A DNA stretch of 42,459 bases from Planctomycetaceae bacterium (GTDB lineage Bacteria; Planctomycetota; Planctomycetia; Pirellulales; Pirellulaceae), in assembly GCA_002709225.1 (NCBI GenBank), contig PAQH01000158.1:1-42459 (forward strand). Direction: 5' to 3'. How positions within the stretch are numbered: the first letter of the stretch is position 1; every line of letters starts with the position of its first letter. Below, one piece after another: positions 1 through 10,985 of this stretch. The position numbers were made by a program, and so were the translations under genes. A model generated the notes under the pieces. The model had not been told where the DNA came from, did not search any database, and saw only the letters and a list, made by a program, of their open reading frames with translations.

Positions 1-1515
1 GAAATCGCGTCGGTCATCCAGCAGGAAATCGAACAATACGACAGCCAGCTCGATGTTCGCGAAGTGGGTACCGTGCTGGAAGTTGGCGACGGTATCGCCC
101 GTGTCTATGGCCTCTCCAATGTGATGGCCACTGAAATGGTCGAGTTTCCCAATGGAATTATTGGGCTGGCGTTTAACCTCGAAGAAAACAGTGTCGGCAT
201 TATCATTCTGGGCGATTACCTGCAAATCAACGAAGGCGACGAAGTCCGCGCTACCGGAAAGCTGCTTTCCGTCCCCGTGGGTGACGCGGTGATGGGGCGT
301 GTCCTCGATGCCTTAGGTAATCCGATCGACGGCAAAGGGCCGCTCGACACAAGTGAAACGCGCCCCGTTGAGGTATTGGCACCTGGCGTCGCCGAACGCC
401 AGCCCGTTTGCGAACCCTTGCAGACAGGCATCAAGGCAATCGACTCGATGACGCCGGTGGGTCGTGGTCAGCGTGAATTGATCATTGGCGACCGTAAGAC
501 GGGCAAGACCACGGTAGCCATCGACACGATTCTCAATCAGAAAGACACCGGGGTTAAGTGCTTTTACGTCGCCGTGGGGCAAAAAGACTCCTCGGTCGCC
601 GGAACGGTCCAGGTGCTGGAAGAAAATGGCGCGATGGAGTACACCACCGTGATTTCAGCCGGAGCCAGCACGCCAGCGCCGCTGCAATATGTCGCAGCCT
701 ACGCCGGCACCTCGATGGCCGAGCATTTCATGTGGAAAGGTGAGCATGCTCTCATTGTGTATGATGACCTCTCCAAACAAGCCAACGCCTACAGGGAGCT
801 TTCCCTGCTGATGAGACGACCACCGGGTCGTGAAGCCTACCCTGGTGACGTTTTCTATTGCCACAGTCGTCTACTAGAGCGTTCATCAAAGCTCTCCGCA
901 GAACTCGGCGGTGGGTCGCTCACATCGCTACCGATCATCGAAACTCTCGAAGGAGAAGTCTCCGCCTACATTCCCACAAATGTGATCTCGATCACCGACG
1001 GTCAGATCTACCTGCAGCCGGACCTCTTCTTCGCCGGTATTCGCCCAGCTATGAACGTCGGAATTTCAGTCTCACGGGTCGGTGGTGCCGCGCAAGTCAA
1101 AGCGATGAAGAATGTCGCTGGCGGCCTGCGTTTGGACCTGGCCAACTTCCGAGACCTGGAAGCGTTCGCCCAAATGGGAACCGACGTGGATGCCTCGGCG
1201 CAATTGCAACTGGACCGCGGCTACCGGATGGTCGAACTGCTCAAACAACCTCAATACAACCCACTCAATCTCGTCGATCAGTTGATCATGCTGTTCGCCG
1301 GCACTCAAGGTCATCTCGACACTGTTCCTGTCGACGTGGTCGGACGCTGGGAATCCGAGTTCCTGGAATTTATCCATAACCAGAAATCCGACGTCTGGAA
1401 CCTGATCCGCGATAACGCGGACCAGGGATCCACGTTCAAATCCGACGACGATCAGTGCTCCCAAGCGCTGGTCGCCGCCATTGAGGAATTCACAAAACAA
1501 TTTGACGCCAGTTAG
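1..1515 (+). CDS. atpA: F-type ATP synthase subunit alpha (5'-truncated by window edge)
   Basis: Alpha subunit of the F1 catalytic head, a non-catalytic nucleotide-binding partner of beta in the membrane-bound H+/Na+ ATP synthase. The reading frame is open from base 1 and starts with the usual alpha N-terminal region ([13 protein letters not shown]...), so only the first few codons lie outside the window. The internal GTG at 64 is not the start. The P-loop GDRKTGKT is at 487-510, preceded by the alpha-type nucleotide-binding lead-in [13 protein letters not shown]. The C-terminal alpha-helical region is intact and ends at TAG 1513-1515. It is the first visible gene of an A-G-D-C block with 103, 49 and 66 bp gaps, so upstream atpB/E/F/H genes are expected outside the window. 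Identification is firm from family knowledge. Confidence 0.97.
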   Translation, partial: EIASVIQQEIEQYDSQLDVREVGTVLEVGDGIARVYGLSNVMATEMVEFPNGIIGLAFNLEENSVGIIILGDYLQINEGDEVRATGKLLSVPVGDAVMGRVLDALGNPIDGKGPLDTSETRPVEVLAPGVAERQPVCEPLQTGIKAIDSMTPVGRGQRELIIGDRKTGKTTVAIDTILNQKDTGVKCFYVAVGQKDSSVAGTVQVLEENGAMEYTTVISAGASTPAPLQYVAAYAGTSMAEHFMWKGEHALIVYDDLSKQANAYRELSLLMRRPPGREAYPGDVFYCHSRLLERSSKLSAELGGGSLTSLPIIETLEGEVSAYIPTNVISITDGQIYLQPDLFFAGIRPAMNVGISVSRVGGAAQVKAMKNVAGGLRLDLANFRDLEAFAQMGTDVDASAQLQLDRGYRMVELLKQPQYNPLNLVDQLIMLFAGTQGHLDTVPVDVVGRWESEFLEFIHNQKSDVWNLIRDNADQGSTFKSDDDQCSQALVAAIEEFTKQFDAS

Positions 1516-1618
1516 TTCCCCCACTCAACCAAGTCGCGTCGCCACCTTAAATCGAGCGACGTGAATAGAACCTGTTTTCTCGTATCCATTGAATTCCAGC
1601 TTGCGTAAGTGATATTCC

Positions 1619-4007
<2,389 letters not shown>

Positions 4008-4073
4008 TCCAATTCAGAGCACAGCACAGGCTGTACCCTTGCCCCAGAAAACTCCAGCCCCGCGGTCAATTAC

Positions 4074-4469
4074 ATGGCTTCTCTTCACTGTATTGTCGTG
4101 ACGCCGGAAGAAACCTCACTCGAAGAGACCGTGGATTTCGTCGCACTGCCTTTGTTTGATGGAGAAATTGGAATTGCTGCAGACCATAGCCCACTGATTG
4201 GGCGTCTCGGCTATGGAGAGATGCGACTGCGATCGGAGCAAGGCACGAGAAAATTCTATCTCGATGGTGGGTTTGTACAGGTAGCTGACAACGTAGTCTC
4301 CATTCTCACAGGCCGCGCAGTCCCAGCGGAGAACGTGGACGCCGCCGCCGCAGAGGAGCAACTTGCGGCTGCTCGTGGACTCCCCTCAAACACGCCTGAA
4401 CTAATGGCAATTCGAGATCGGCAGGTTGCCCAAGCCCGAGCACAGATCCGGCTCGGCCAGAATAATTGA
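4074..4469 (+). CDS. atpC: F-type ATP synthase subunit epsilon
   Basis: Epsilon subunit of the F1 stalk, which contacts gamma and the c-ring and can inhibit ATP hydrolysis. The 131-residue product has the N-terminal beta-sandwich (CIVVTPEETSLEETVDFVALP, GEIGIAADHSPLIGRLGYGE, FYLDGGFVQVADNVVSILT) and a short alpha-helical C-terminal region rich in Ala, Glu and Arg. Length and gene position (last of the block) are normal. A hairpin follows shortly after the stop and overlaps the end of convergent gatB, which marks the likely end of the ATP synthase transcript. Confidence 0.95.
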   Translation: MASLHCIVVTPEETSLEETVDFVALPLFDGEIGIAADHSPLIGRLGYGEMRLRSEQGTRKFYLDGGFVQVADNVVSILTGRAVPAENVDAAAAEEQLAAARGLPSNTPELMAIRDRQVAQARAQIRLGQNN

Positions 4470-4484
4470 ATCACCCGCCAAGCT

Positions 4485-4509
4485 GAAGTGCCAAGTAACC
4501 TGGCACCTC
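4485..4509. terminator. Hairpin between convergent atpC and gatB, candidate bidirectional terminator
   Basis: The arms GTGCCA (4488-4493) and TGGCAC (4501-4506) are perfectly complementary around a 7-nt loop. On the minus strand the stem extends to about 9 bp with one G-U pair. It lies in the 38-bp gap between two convergent genes and overlaps the gatB stop codon (4508-4510). There is no clear T-run on either side, so intrinsic termination is inferred from position only. Confidence 0.4.
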
Positions 4510-5980
4510 ACTGCTGTGAGATCAATTCTAGGCAAACCGCGCGGACTTCACTTGGATTGACATTCGGATTGAGACGTTTGGCCTGCCCGATCAAGGCTCC
4601 TACAGCTTTTTCCTTGCCCTCTTTGACCTCGGCAACGACGCGCGGATTCTCTGCCAGCAGATCTTCGCACAAGCTGCGCAGGGAACCCTCGTCCACATTG
4701 ACAATTCCTAATGACTGCATCGCGTCCGTGACCGCTTCCCCCTGCTCGAACATCCGGCCAAATACATCGCGTCCACGAGAGCTGTCCAGTTGCCCGGTCG
4801 CGATTGCCTGAATCAAGCTTGCCAAATCAACCGCGTCAACCGGAAACTGACGTATCGAAATCTGCAACTCATTCATCCGACGCAGAATTTCCTGTTGGAT
4901 CCAGTTACTTGTCCGCTTGGCATCTCCGGATGCGTCAGCCACTTCGACGAAATACGCGACAAAATCACGACCTTGATTCACGATCACATTTGCGTCGTAC
5001 TCCGACACGCCGTATTCCGCTTGCAGTCGCGAACGCAAAGCCGCGGGAAGTTCTCCCACTGAGCGACGCACCCTCTCCACTTCGTCTGGCGTCACAACAA
5101 CGGGCACCAGGTCGGGGTCCGGGAAGTAGCGATAATCCGACGATTCTTCCTTATGACGCTGTGCTCGTGTCACCTCGAGCTGGTCATCCCAGCCGCGTGT
5201 CTGCTTGGGAATATCCCCCTTTTTCACCCCCTGTTCCAGCCAGACTTCATACTGTCGCCGGCTCTCATACTCTAGCGCTCGTTCCACTGCCCGAAAACTG
5301 TTCAAATTTTTTATCTCGACAATCGGAGTTGCGATTAAACCAGACGGTTCATCCAAGTGTAAATTGACGTTCGCGTCAACACGCAAGCTCCCTTCCTGCA
5401 TGTTACAGTCCGAAACATCCAGATACTGAAGAAGCAACTTGAGCTCATCGAGATAGGCACGTGCCTCAGCGGCCGATCGCAAATCTGGCTCACTGACAAT
5501 CTCTAACAGGGGTGTTCCCGTTCGATTCAAATCAATACGACTGTCCGCCCGACCAGACGCTTCGTCGTGCATACTCTTGCCCGCATCTTCTTCCAAGTGG
5601 GCACGAATGATGCCGATGCGTTTCTCGGAAGATTCACCTTGCGTTTCGCAGATCTCCAGCCAACCGTCACAGGACATAGGCAAGTCATACTGGCTAATCT
5701 GATAACCCTTAGGGAGATCGGGATAATAGTATTGCTTGCGATCCCACCGAGTGAATTCTGGTATCTGGCAGTTTAGGGCCAACGCAGTCTTCATGGACAA
5801 TTGAAACGCATCTCGATTCATTACTGGTAAGGAACCCGGCTGTCCCGTACAGACGGGGCACGTTTGCGTATTTGCCGGCTGGCCAAACTCAGTGGAGCAG
5901 CGGCAAAAGAGCTTGGTGCGGGTCCGCAACTGTACATGAACCTCCAGGCCGATCACGATTTCGTAAGGCTGATCGCTCAT
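4508..5980 (-). CDS. gatB: Aspartyl/glutamyl-tRNA(Asn/Gln) amidotransferase subunit B
   Basis: GatB binds misacylated Glu-tRNA(Gln)/Asp-tRNA(Asn), phosphorylates the acyl group and receives ammonia from GatA. Hallmarks are the N-terminal YEIVIGLEVHVQLRTRTKLF, the four-cysteine zinc site (CRC ... CPVC), PDLPKGYQISQYD, the HLEEDAGKS motif, KNLNSFRAVERALEYE, and the C-terminal YqeY-like helical domain that contacts the tRNA. The ATG at 5980 (MSDQPYEIVIG) is preferred to the in-frame GTG at 5995 (MTEATMSDQ), although neither has an obvious ribosome-binding site. Length (490 residues) is normal. It is the last gene of rpmB-gatC-gatA-gatB, 95 bp after gatA. Confidence 0.96.
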   Translation of the reverse strand: MSDQPYEIVIGLEVHVQLRTRTKLFCRCSTEFGQPANTQTCPVCTGQPGSLPVMNRDAFQLSMKTALALNCQIPEFTRWDRKQYYYPDLPKGYQISQYDLPMSCDGWLEICETQGESSEKRIGIIRAHLEEDAGKSMHDEASGRADSRIDLNRTGTPLLEIVSEPDLRSAAEARAYLDELKLLLQYLDVSDCNMQEGSLRVDANVNLHLDEPSGLIATPIVEIKNLNSFRAVERALEYESRRQYEVWLEQGVKKGDIPKQTRGWDDQLEVTRAQRHKEESSDYRYFPDPDLVPVVVTPDEVERVRRSVGELPAALRSRLQAEYGVSEYDANVIVNQGRDFVAYFVEVADASGDAKRTSNWIQQEILRRMNELQISIRQFPVDAVDLASLIQAIATGQLDSSRGRDVFGRMFEQGEAVTDAMQSLGIVNVDEGSLRSLCEDLLAENPRVVAEVKEGKEKAVGALIGQAKRLNPNVNPSEVRAVCLELISQQ

Positions 5981-6075
5981 AGTCGCTTCTGTCACAGGTT
6001 CGTCATTCGCTGTTTCCGGCCAGTTCGGTTGTCATATCAAGCACGCTGCGTCGTCGACATCTCTTGGCGTGTCCA

Positions 6076-7626
6076 TCACGATTCTTCTACCAGACTTGGC
6101 CGTCTCGCGTGCCAATCTGTTTCTTGTTGAAACTGGTGTGCTGCACGCAATAATCGCGCCTCCTCAAACGGCGGTGCTTGCAACTGCAAGCCAATCGGCA
6201 ATCCCGAATCGCTAAAGCCGCACGGCAAAGACAAAGCAGGAAGTCCAGCCAGATTCGCACTGACCGTATAGAGATCACCCAAATACATGGCTAATGGATC
6301 GTCCATTCGCTCTCCCAGTGCAAACGCAGGGGTTGGTGTGACCGGACCGGCAATTACGTCCACCTGCTGAAACGCCGCATCAAAGTCATCCCGAATACGG
6401 CGCCGCACTTTTAGCGCTTTCAGATAATAAGCGTCGTAGTAACCAGCACTCAAGGCGTAAGTACCCAGCATGATACGGCGCTTTACTTCATCACCAAAAC
6501 CCTCTGCCCTCGTTCTCCGATACATACGAACAAGCGGTCCGTCGATTTGTTCCGCTCCGGCGGAATCACCCGCTTCCACAAGCATCCGGCGTTCTTCAGC
6601 AAGCTCCTCAAGCATGCGTCCCTCGTCGGTTCGGTGGCCGTAATGGGCACCGTCGTAACGCGCGAGATTTCCTGAAGCTTCACAAGAAGCGATGATGTAA
6701 TAGGTCGCGATCGCATAGCGGCTGTGAGGCAGTTCGACCGGATGTACCGTCGCCCCCAATTGTTCGTAAAGCGTTATAGCACGACGAACCGACGCTTCGA
6801 TTTCGCCGTCTAATCCGTCTGCAAAATGAGACTCGACAATTCCGATGCGCAAACCTTGGAGCGGTTCAGCTAGTAGTTCGCTGTAGGAGGGCACCGGCAG
6901 CTCCGCCGAAGTGGAATCAAGTTCGTCATGCCCCGCGATCACTTCCAGCAGCAAAGCGGCATCCTCGGCCGTTGCCGCCAGTGGGCCAACCTGGTCAAGA
7001 CTGCTCGCAAAAGCCACGAGCCCATATCGACTGACGCGCCCATAGGTTGGCTTGAGACCTACCACCCCACAAAAAGCTGCTGGCTGCCGAATCGATCCCC
7101 CGGTATCGCTACCGACTGAAAGTGGCGCCATCGAGGCCGCAACCGCCGCCGCTGCACCGCCGCTTGAACCACCGGGGATTCGCCCCCGATCCCATGGATT
7201 CGCCGTTGGCCCATGGAATGAGGTTTCAGTCGAACTCCCCATGGCAAACTCGTCCATATTGGTTTTGCCCAACAAGACCGCGCCGGCAGCGCGCAACCTC
7301 GCGATCACTGTCGCGTCGTAAGGTGGAGCGTAGCTCGACAGCATACGAGACCCACAGGTCGTCAATTGCCCTTTAGTGCAGAGAACATCCTTTACCGCTA
7401 GGGGAATCCCGGCGAGTTTCCCGACAGCCTGCCCTCCTGATCGGCGCTCATCGAGTTCCTCGGCCTGGGCTAGTGCTGCCTCCGCCGTCACGCTAGAAAA
7501 CGCGCGGACCTGACCGTTACATGAGTCGATTCTGTCAAGGAACACTCTTGTCAAATCACCGGATGAAACATCACCGGATTCGAGATTCTTAACCAGATCC
7601 GATGCCGACGATGCAAGGAAATTCAT
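6076..7626 (-). CDS. gatA: Aspartyl/glutamyl-tRNA(Asn/Gln) amidotransferase subunit A
   Basis: GatA is the glutaminase subunit, an amidase-signature enzyme that releases ammonia from glutamine for GatB. The catalytic triad is visible: Lys79 in IPLAVKDVLC, the cis-serine Ser154 in PGGSSGG, and the nucleophile Ser178 in GSDTGGSIRQPA. The spacing matches well-studied GatA proteins. The ligand region MDEFAMGSSTETS and the C-terminal NLAGLPALSLPCGF are also present. The 516-residue length is slightly longer than usual but complete. Start is ATG at 7626 (MNFLASSASDL). It lies 194 bp after gatC, an unusually wide gap for this set of genes. Confidence 0.96.
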   Translation of the reverse strand: MNFLASSASDLVKNLESGDVSSGDLTRVFLDRIDSCNGQVRAFSSVTAEAALAQAEELDERRSGGQAVGKLAGIPLAVKDVLCTKGQLTTCGSRMLSSYAPPYDATVIARLRAAGAVLLGKTNMDEFAMGSSTETSFHGPTANPWDRGRIPGGSSGGAAAAVAASMAPLSVGSDTGGSIRQPAAFCGVVGLKPTYGRVSRYGLVAFASSLDQVGPLAATAEDAALLLEVIAGHDELDSTSAELPVPSYSELLAEPLQGLRIGIVESHFADGLDGEIEASVRRAITLYEQLGATVHPVELPHSRYAIATYYIIASCEASGNLARYDGAHYGHRTDEGRMLEELAEERRMLVEAGDSAGAEQIDGPLVRMYRRTRAEGFGDEVKRRIMLGTYALSAGYYDAYYLKALKVRRRIRDDFDAAFQQVDVIAGPVTPTPAFALGERMDDPLAMYLGDLYTVSANLAGLPALSLPCGFSDSGLPIGLQLQAPPFEEARLLRAAHQFQQETDWHARRPSLVEES

Positions 7627-7820
7627 CTAAACACCCTGTGTAGACCAAATCCTACTATGGCGCAGACCGAGCCTCACTCTACCACACAGCCGCTGAGCAG
7701 ACGTTCCCGGCAGCACTGGAACCATCTGGCACGACGAACGCCTTGCCCACTCGATCACGACCCTTGGAATTCCAGAAGCACGACCTACCCACAGCTTCTC
7801 CAGCGAAGGGTGCCTCGCGT

Positions 7821-8111
7821 TTACTCACCTAGAACCGCGGGAACACGGTAACACTCCTCATCCTGTTTCGGCGCGCCAGAAAGAACTTCAGCACGCGTTA
7901 AGCTCGGACGAGGGTTGTCATCCGCAAACACGTTGACCAGCTCACCTGCATGTGAGAGAGGGCTGACGTTCTCCGTGTCAAGCTCAGCCAGCTGATTCAC
8001 ATAATCAACAATCTGTCCAAGCTGACTCGTCATCCGTTCAAGATCTGCATCCGAAAGTTGCAACCGAGCGAGCATTGCGACCTTCTGAACATCCGCGAGC
8101 GACAGACTCAC
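7821..8111 (-). CDS. gatC: Aspartyl/glutamyl-tRNA(Asn/Gln) amidotransferase subunit C
   Basis: GatC is the small belt-like subunit stabilising the GatA-GatB complex. Visible family features are LADVQKVAMLARLQLSDADLE, the LGQIVDYVNQLAELDTENVSP helix-turn segment and the C-terminal ...RVPAVLGE end. The frame is open up to 8156, but the GTG at 8111 is preferred. It gives the standard start (MSLSLADVQKV), yields 96 residues (the usual length) and is preceded by an AGAGGT ribosome-binding site with 5-nt spacing. The ATG at 8126 would add five residues and has no such site. It follows rpmB by about 40 bp, so the two are probably co-transcribed. Confidence 0.92.
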   Translation of the reverse strand: MSLSLADVQKVAMLARLQLSDADLERMTSQLGQIVDYVNQLAELDTENVSPLSHAGELVNVFADDNPRPSLTRAEVLSGAPKQDEECYRVPAVLGE

Positions 8112-8152
8112 CTGGCACCTCTTCATCCACGGAGACGATGAAACACATAGAG

Positions 8153-8419
8153 TCAAGCAGATCCGGGAAGCTTGAAGGGGCGCTGATGTACAACTTTGCG
8201 AACCGACCCACTACGAATGCAGCTGGTACATACTCGCATGGTCTGGTTAGCTCCGCCCGGGGTGGTCACCTTGACGCGCTGTAAATTCGGCTTGAACTTG
8301 CGTCGCGAGATTCCCGTAATTTTCGTTCCAACACCCCCCAGATACTTGGCCTTTCCTCGCGTCTCAACGGAGTTTCCCATCTGGGACTTTTTACCGCAGA
8401 CTTCGCAGACCCGAGCCAT
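8153..8419 (-). CDS. rpmB: 50S ribosomal protein L28 (zinc-ribbon form)
   Basis: Structural protein of the large ribosomal subunit, 88 residues. The ATG at 8419 gives the canonical MARVCEVCGKK start, with AGAGGTG upstream at appropriate spacing. The open frame upstream to 8527 is not coding by resemblance. Two CxxC pairs (CEVC near residue 5 and CTSC near residue 65) show this is the zinc-binding C+ form. KFKPNLQRVKV and the Arg-rich segments are typical of L28. Located directly upstream of gatC, it apparently heads a rpmB-gatCAB transcription unit. Confidence 0.96.
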   Translation of the reverse strand: MARVCEVCGKKSQMGNSVETRGKAKYLGGVGTKITGISRRKFKPNLQRVKVTTPGGANQTMRVCTSCIRSGSVRKVVHQRPFKLPGSA

Positions 8420-8493
8420 TGGAACACCTCTTTCGCTTTTCTCAAAAACCCAAATCAGGGGCAGTGATCCCCCAATACAGCCACGAACCAGCC

Positions 8494-8521
8494 AGTATAC
8501 TGCCTGACTTGCGGTCCGCAA
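8494..8521 (-). promoter_or_regulatory. Candidate sigma70-type promoter of rpmB-gatCAB, overlapping an inverted repeat
   Basis: Read on the minus strand, TTGCGG (8521-8516) and TATACT (8499-8494, five of six matches to TATAAT) are 16 bp apart, with the rpmB ATG 75 bp downstream of the -10. The -35 hexamer is one arm of a perfect 6+1+6 inverted repeat, TTGCGG-T-CCGCAA at 8509-8521, which could be a regulator site. The -35 match is weak (three of six), so this is tentative. Confidence 0.35.
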
Positions 8522-8637
8522 CCGCAACTAAATCGAACCCGTAACCTGCGGCCGTACTTGTCTCACCGTAGAAAATCAGGGACCGACGGGCTACACCGGG
8601 GAGGGCCGCGCACTGCCTACCCAGGAGAACGCGGAAA

Positions 8638-9069
8638 TTATTCCTCTTCCCCCTTAAACTTAGCCATAGCCACATGATTCCCGGCATCGTTGAATTCGAC
8701 CGAGCTCATAAATGACTTCATAAGCATTAAACCACGCCCCGACGGAGCGTCTAGATTTTCGTCGTCGGTGGGATCTGGTACCGCCGCGGGGTCAAATCCG
8801 TCACCTTCATCTGTGACTTCAATCTTGACAGCGGTGGCCGACACACGAGTTTGCACCTTCACCTGCTTTGCCGGGTCTTCTTGATTTCCGTGCTTGATGG
8901 CATTGACCAATGCCTCTTCAACCGCCAGGTGAACCCCAAAGACGTCTTTTTCTTCCCAGTCTTGGCGTCTCAATTCGTCGAGCAATTCCTCCAGCAGCAC
9001 ACGGCCTGCTGCCGTATCGCTGGGGATACTCTGCTCTCTTGACCAACTCCAATTGTGGTCATCTGCCAT
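8638..9069 (-). CDS. Anti-sigma factor-type serine kinase (RsbW/SpoIIAB-like ATP-binding protein)
   Basis: A 143-residue GHKL-fold (HATPase_c_2) protein. The N-box with metal-binding Asn is EEALVNAIKHGN (residues 51-62), the G1 box is DEGDGFDP (87-94), and the G2 box is GRGLMLMKS (111-119). Known relatives phosphorylate a STAS antagonist on serine and bind a sigma factor in a partner-switching module. A STAS gene lies 267 bp upstream on the same strand, the expected partner. No sigma factor or PP2C phosphatase is visible nearby, so the output is unknown. The ATG at 9069 (MADDHNWSWSRE) is chosen because the upstream extension to 9165 does not resemble the family. There is no clear ribosome-binding site. 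Confidence 0.85.
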   Translation of the reverse strand: MADDHNWSWSREQSIPSDTAAGRVLLEELLDELRRQDWEEKDVFGVHLAVEEALVNAIKHGNQEDPAKQVKVQTRVSATAVKIEVTDEGDGFDPAAVPDPTDDENLDAPSGRGLMLMKSFMSSVEFNDAGNHVAMAKFKGEEE

Positions 9070-9336
9070 TGTTCTGGGGGAAGCGATTGCTTCGTGCGTA
9101 GAAAAGGCCACAAAGGCGTTCTGCCGAACACAGGAATTCTGGCACAACAGGGCAACCCATTGCACGCAGATTTCATGACTCTCTTACAATCAGACGCGCG
9201 ACTATCATAGCAGCGCAAACGCCTTTCTCCAATCACCGACATCGGATTCTCGAGGACAATGTCTGAGACTCGCTACTTCCCCGATCGCCATGAGGCACGC
9301 AATTCGGGCGAAATGCGACAAGCTTACCGGATGCGA

Positions 9337-9702
9337 CTACGAATCGGAGTTGAGATCCGCTAAGGCTTCGACTTCGTCTTCAAATATCCGAAACAATTCA
9401 TGCAATCGCGTAATCATGAAAACTTCATTCAACTCCGGACGAAGATTCGTGAGCCGCAAACTCCCACTGACTTCCTTAACTCGCCTGTCAAGAAAAATCA
9501 GCTTGTTCAACGCGCCGCTGGAAAGAAACTCGACCCCGTCGAAATTCAAGAGCAGTTTCTGGGGCCCAGGTTCCTCAAGAAGGGAAAATAATTCTTCGCC
9601 CAATTCCCCGATATACGTGGCATCCAGGATCTTGCGGTCGTTAAAACGTACGACATGCACATCGCCCACGGTATTGACTGTAATGCGGCGACGCTCAGAC
9701 AT
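9337..9702 (-). CDS. STAS-domain anti-sigma factor antagonist
   Basis: A 121-residue single STAS domain of the SpoIIAA/RsbV type. The pattern is intact: beta strands ITVNTVGDVHVVRF and LLLNFDGVEFLSSG, with the conserved phosphoserine region at Ser61-Ser62-Gly63. The residue before it is Leu, where SpoIIAA has Asp (DSSG). The C-terminal helix LHELFRIFEDEVEAL is also normal. The ATG at 9702 (MSERRRITVN) is chosen; a GGAG lies about 10 nt upstream. The open frame continues to 9765, but that extension is Ser/Arg-rich and does not resemble the domain. Its likely partner is the RsbW-like kinase just downstream on the same strand. Confidence 0.88.
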   Translation of the reverse strand: MSERRRITVNTVGDVHVVRFNDRKILDATYIGELGEELFSLLEEPGPQKLLLNFDGVEFLSSGALNKLIFLDRRVKEVSGSLRLTNLRPELNEVFMITRLHELFRIFEDEVEALADLNSDS

Positions 9703-10085
9703 CGAGGTAGAACTCCGCTCTAGAGATATTTGGGATGAGACTGACCCGGCGACAACCGAGCGCACAATGCGTGGCTGGCCTTACCTGACGTGTGTGTAAG
9801 CCTATCCCCTCATGAATTTCTTTGCAACCGAGCGATTTAGCTCCAACCTCTGGGCAGCATTACCGAGCCCCCCATTCCCCCCACGTTGCAACCAAATGCA
9901 CCATCTCCTACTTCGTTCCCGGTGATGCGATTTCTTGGCACATCGCAGAGTTTGAGAAATCCGACGTTTGTACAACACCTCGGCTGGGCTACACTGAACC
10001 AACTTGGCGACCCGGCACCCGCCCTCTGCGGATACCCACAGGCAACCGTCGCGAACTCGCGGCCTACCAACCACAGTGTCTTCCC
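9703..10085. other. Divergent intergenic region between the STAS gene and the DUF58 gene
   Basis: About 380 bp without a convincing gene. Open frames here on both strands are rich in Pro, Thr and Cys and have no ribosome-binding site. The region must hold the promoter of the DUF58-BatA pair. TTGTAC (9968-9973) and TACACT (9990-9995) at 16-bp spacing are a weak candidate. Confidence 0.5.
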
Positions 10086-10982
10086 ATGGCCGCTGTTGAA
10101 AAATATCTCAAGCCTGAAATCATTAACCAAATTAAGCGACTGGACCTACGTGCCCAGTTCGTAGTCAAAGGCTTTCTGCAGGGGTTGCACGCCAGTCCAT
10201 TCCAAGGCTTTTCCGTCGAATTCAGTGAGCATCGCAAATATTCCTCCGGCGACGATCCGAAAGACATTGACTGGCTTGTCTATGCCAAAACAGACAAGTA
10301 TTACGTCAAGAAGTTTGAGGCAGAAACAAACATTACCGGGTTTCTGGTGATGGATTTGAGCCAGTCCATGGCGTACACGTACCGACAAGAGCTAACCAAG
10401 TTCGATTACTCCATTTGTCTGGCGGCGGCAATCTGCTATCTCATGATCCAGCAACAGGACCCCGTTGGGCTGATCACCTTCGATGAAGCAATTTGTCAGA
10501 GCCTCGCCCCAAGATCAAAACGTCAGCAGATCGCCACGATCCTGTCCCACTTGACCCAACTGAAACCGAGCGGCAAAACCGACATCGCTCGAAGCATGAC
10601 ACAAATGGCGGCAATGCTCCGACAACGCAGTCTGGTGATGATCTTCTCTGACTTGTTGGCTGACCCAAAACCCGTTCTGCAATCTCTCAGGCGTTTGCGT
10701 CATACGGGGCATGACGTGATCCTGTTCCACATCCTCGACGAAGCCGAGACCAGCTTTCCGTTCCAGGGAATGGTGGAACTGGAAGATCCGGAAACGAACG
10801 ATCGACTACGCATCGACGCCAGCGCGTTCCAGCAAGACTATCGTGCAGAAGTGTTGGCATTTTGCGAGGAATACCGTCGAGAGTGCTTTCAATCGGGTAT
10901 CGACTACGTTGGCCTGGATACCAGCATGCAGTTCGACAAGGCGTTGATAGAGTATCTTTTCAGTCGTCGCGCGAGGTTCTAG
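10086..10982 (+). CDS. DUF58 domain protein (VWA-like, MoxR-associated type)
   Basis: A 298-residue cytoplasmic DUF58 protein. The ATG at 10086 (MAAVEKYLKPEI) gives the normal family length; the frame is open upstream to 9822, but that part is not family-like. The DUF58 core FSEHRKYSSGDDPKDIDW is at residues 46-63, and a metal-ion-dependent adhesion motif D90-L-S92-Q-S94 starts the VWA-like half. Members are usually encoded with a MoxR-type AAA+ ATPase and BatA/BatB membrane proteins and are thought to act in chaperone-like or envelope functions. Here the BatA-type gene starts 3 bp after the stop, so translation is likely coupled. No MoxR gene is adjacent. Confidence 0.9.
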   Translation: MAAVEKYLKPEIINQIKRLDLRAQFVVKGFLQGLHASPFQGFSVEFSEHRKYSSGDDPKDIDWLVYAKTDKYYVKKFEAETNITGFLVMDLSQSMAYTYRQELTKFDYSICLAAAICYLMIQQQDPVGLITFDEAICQSLAPRSKRQQIATILSHLTQLKPSGKTDIARSMTQMAAMLRQRSLVMIFSDLLADPKPVLQSLRRLRHTGHDVILFHILDEAETSFPFQGMVELEDPETNDRLRIDASAFQQDYRAEVLAFCEEYRRECFQSGIDYVGLDTSMQFDKALIEYLFSRRARF

Positions 10983-10985
10983 TCA

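Noticed and set aside
9290..9799. Plus-strand open frame of 169 codons
   Set aside because: Complement of the STAS gene; Ser/Arg/Thr-rich product with no independent support.
9968..9995. TTGTAC-N16-TACACT before the DUF58 gene
   Set aside because: Both hexamers are weak matches and the spacing is common by chance; mentioned only in the gap entry.
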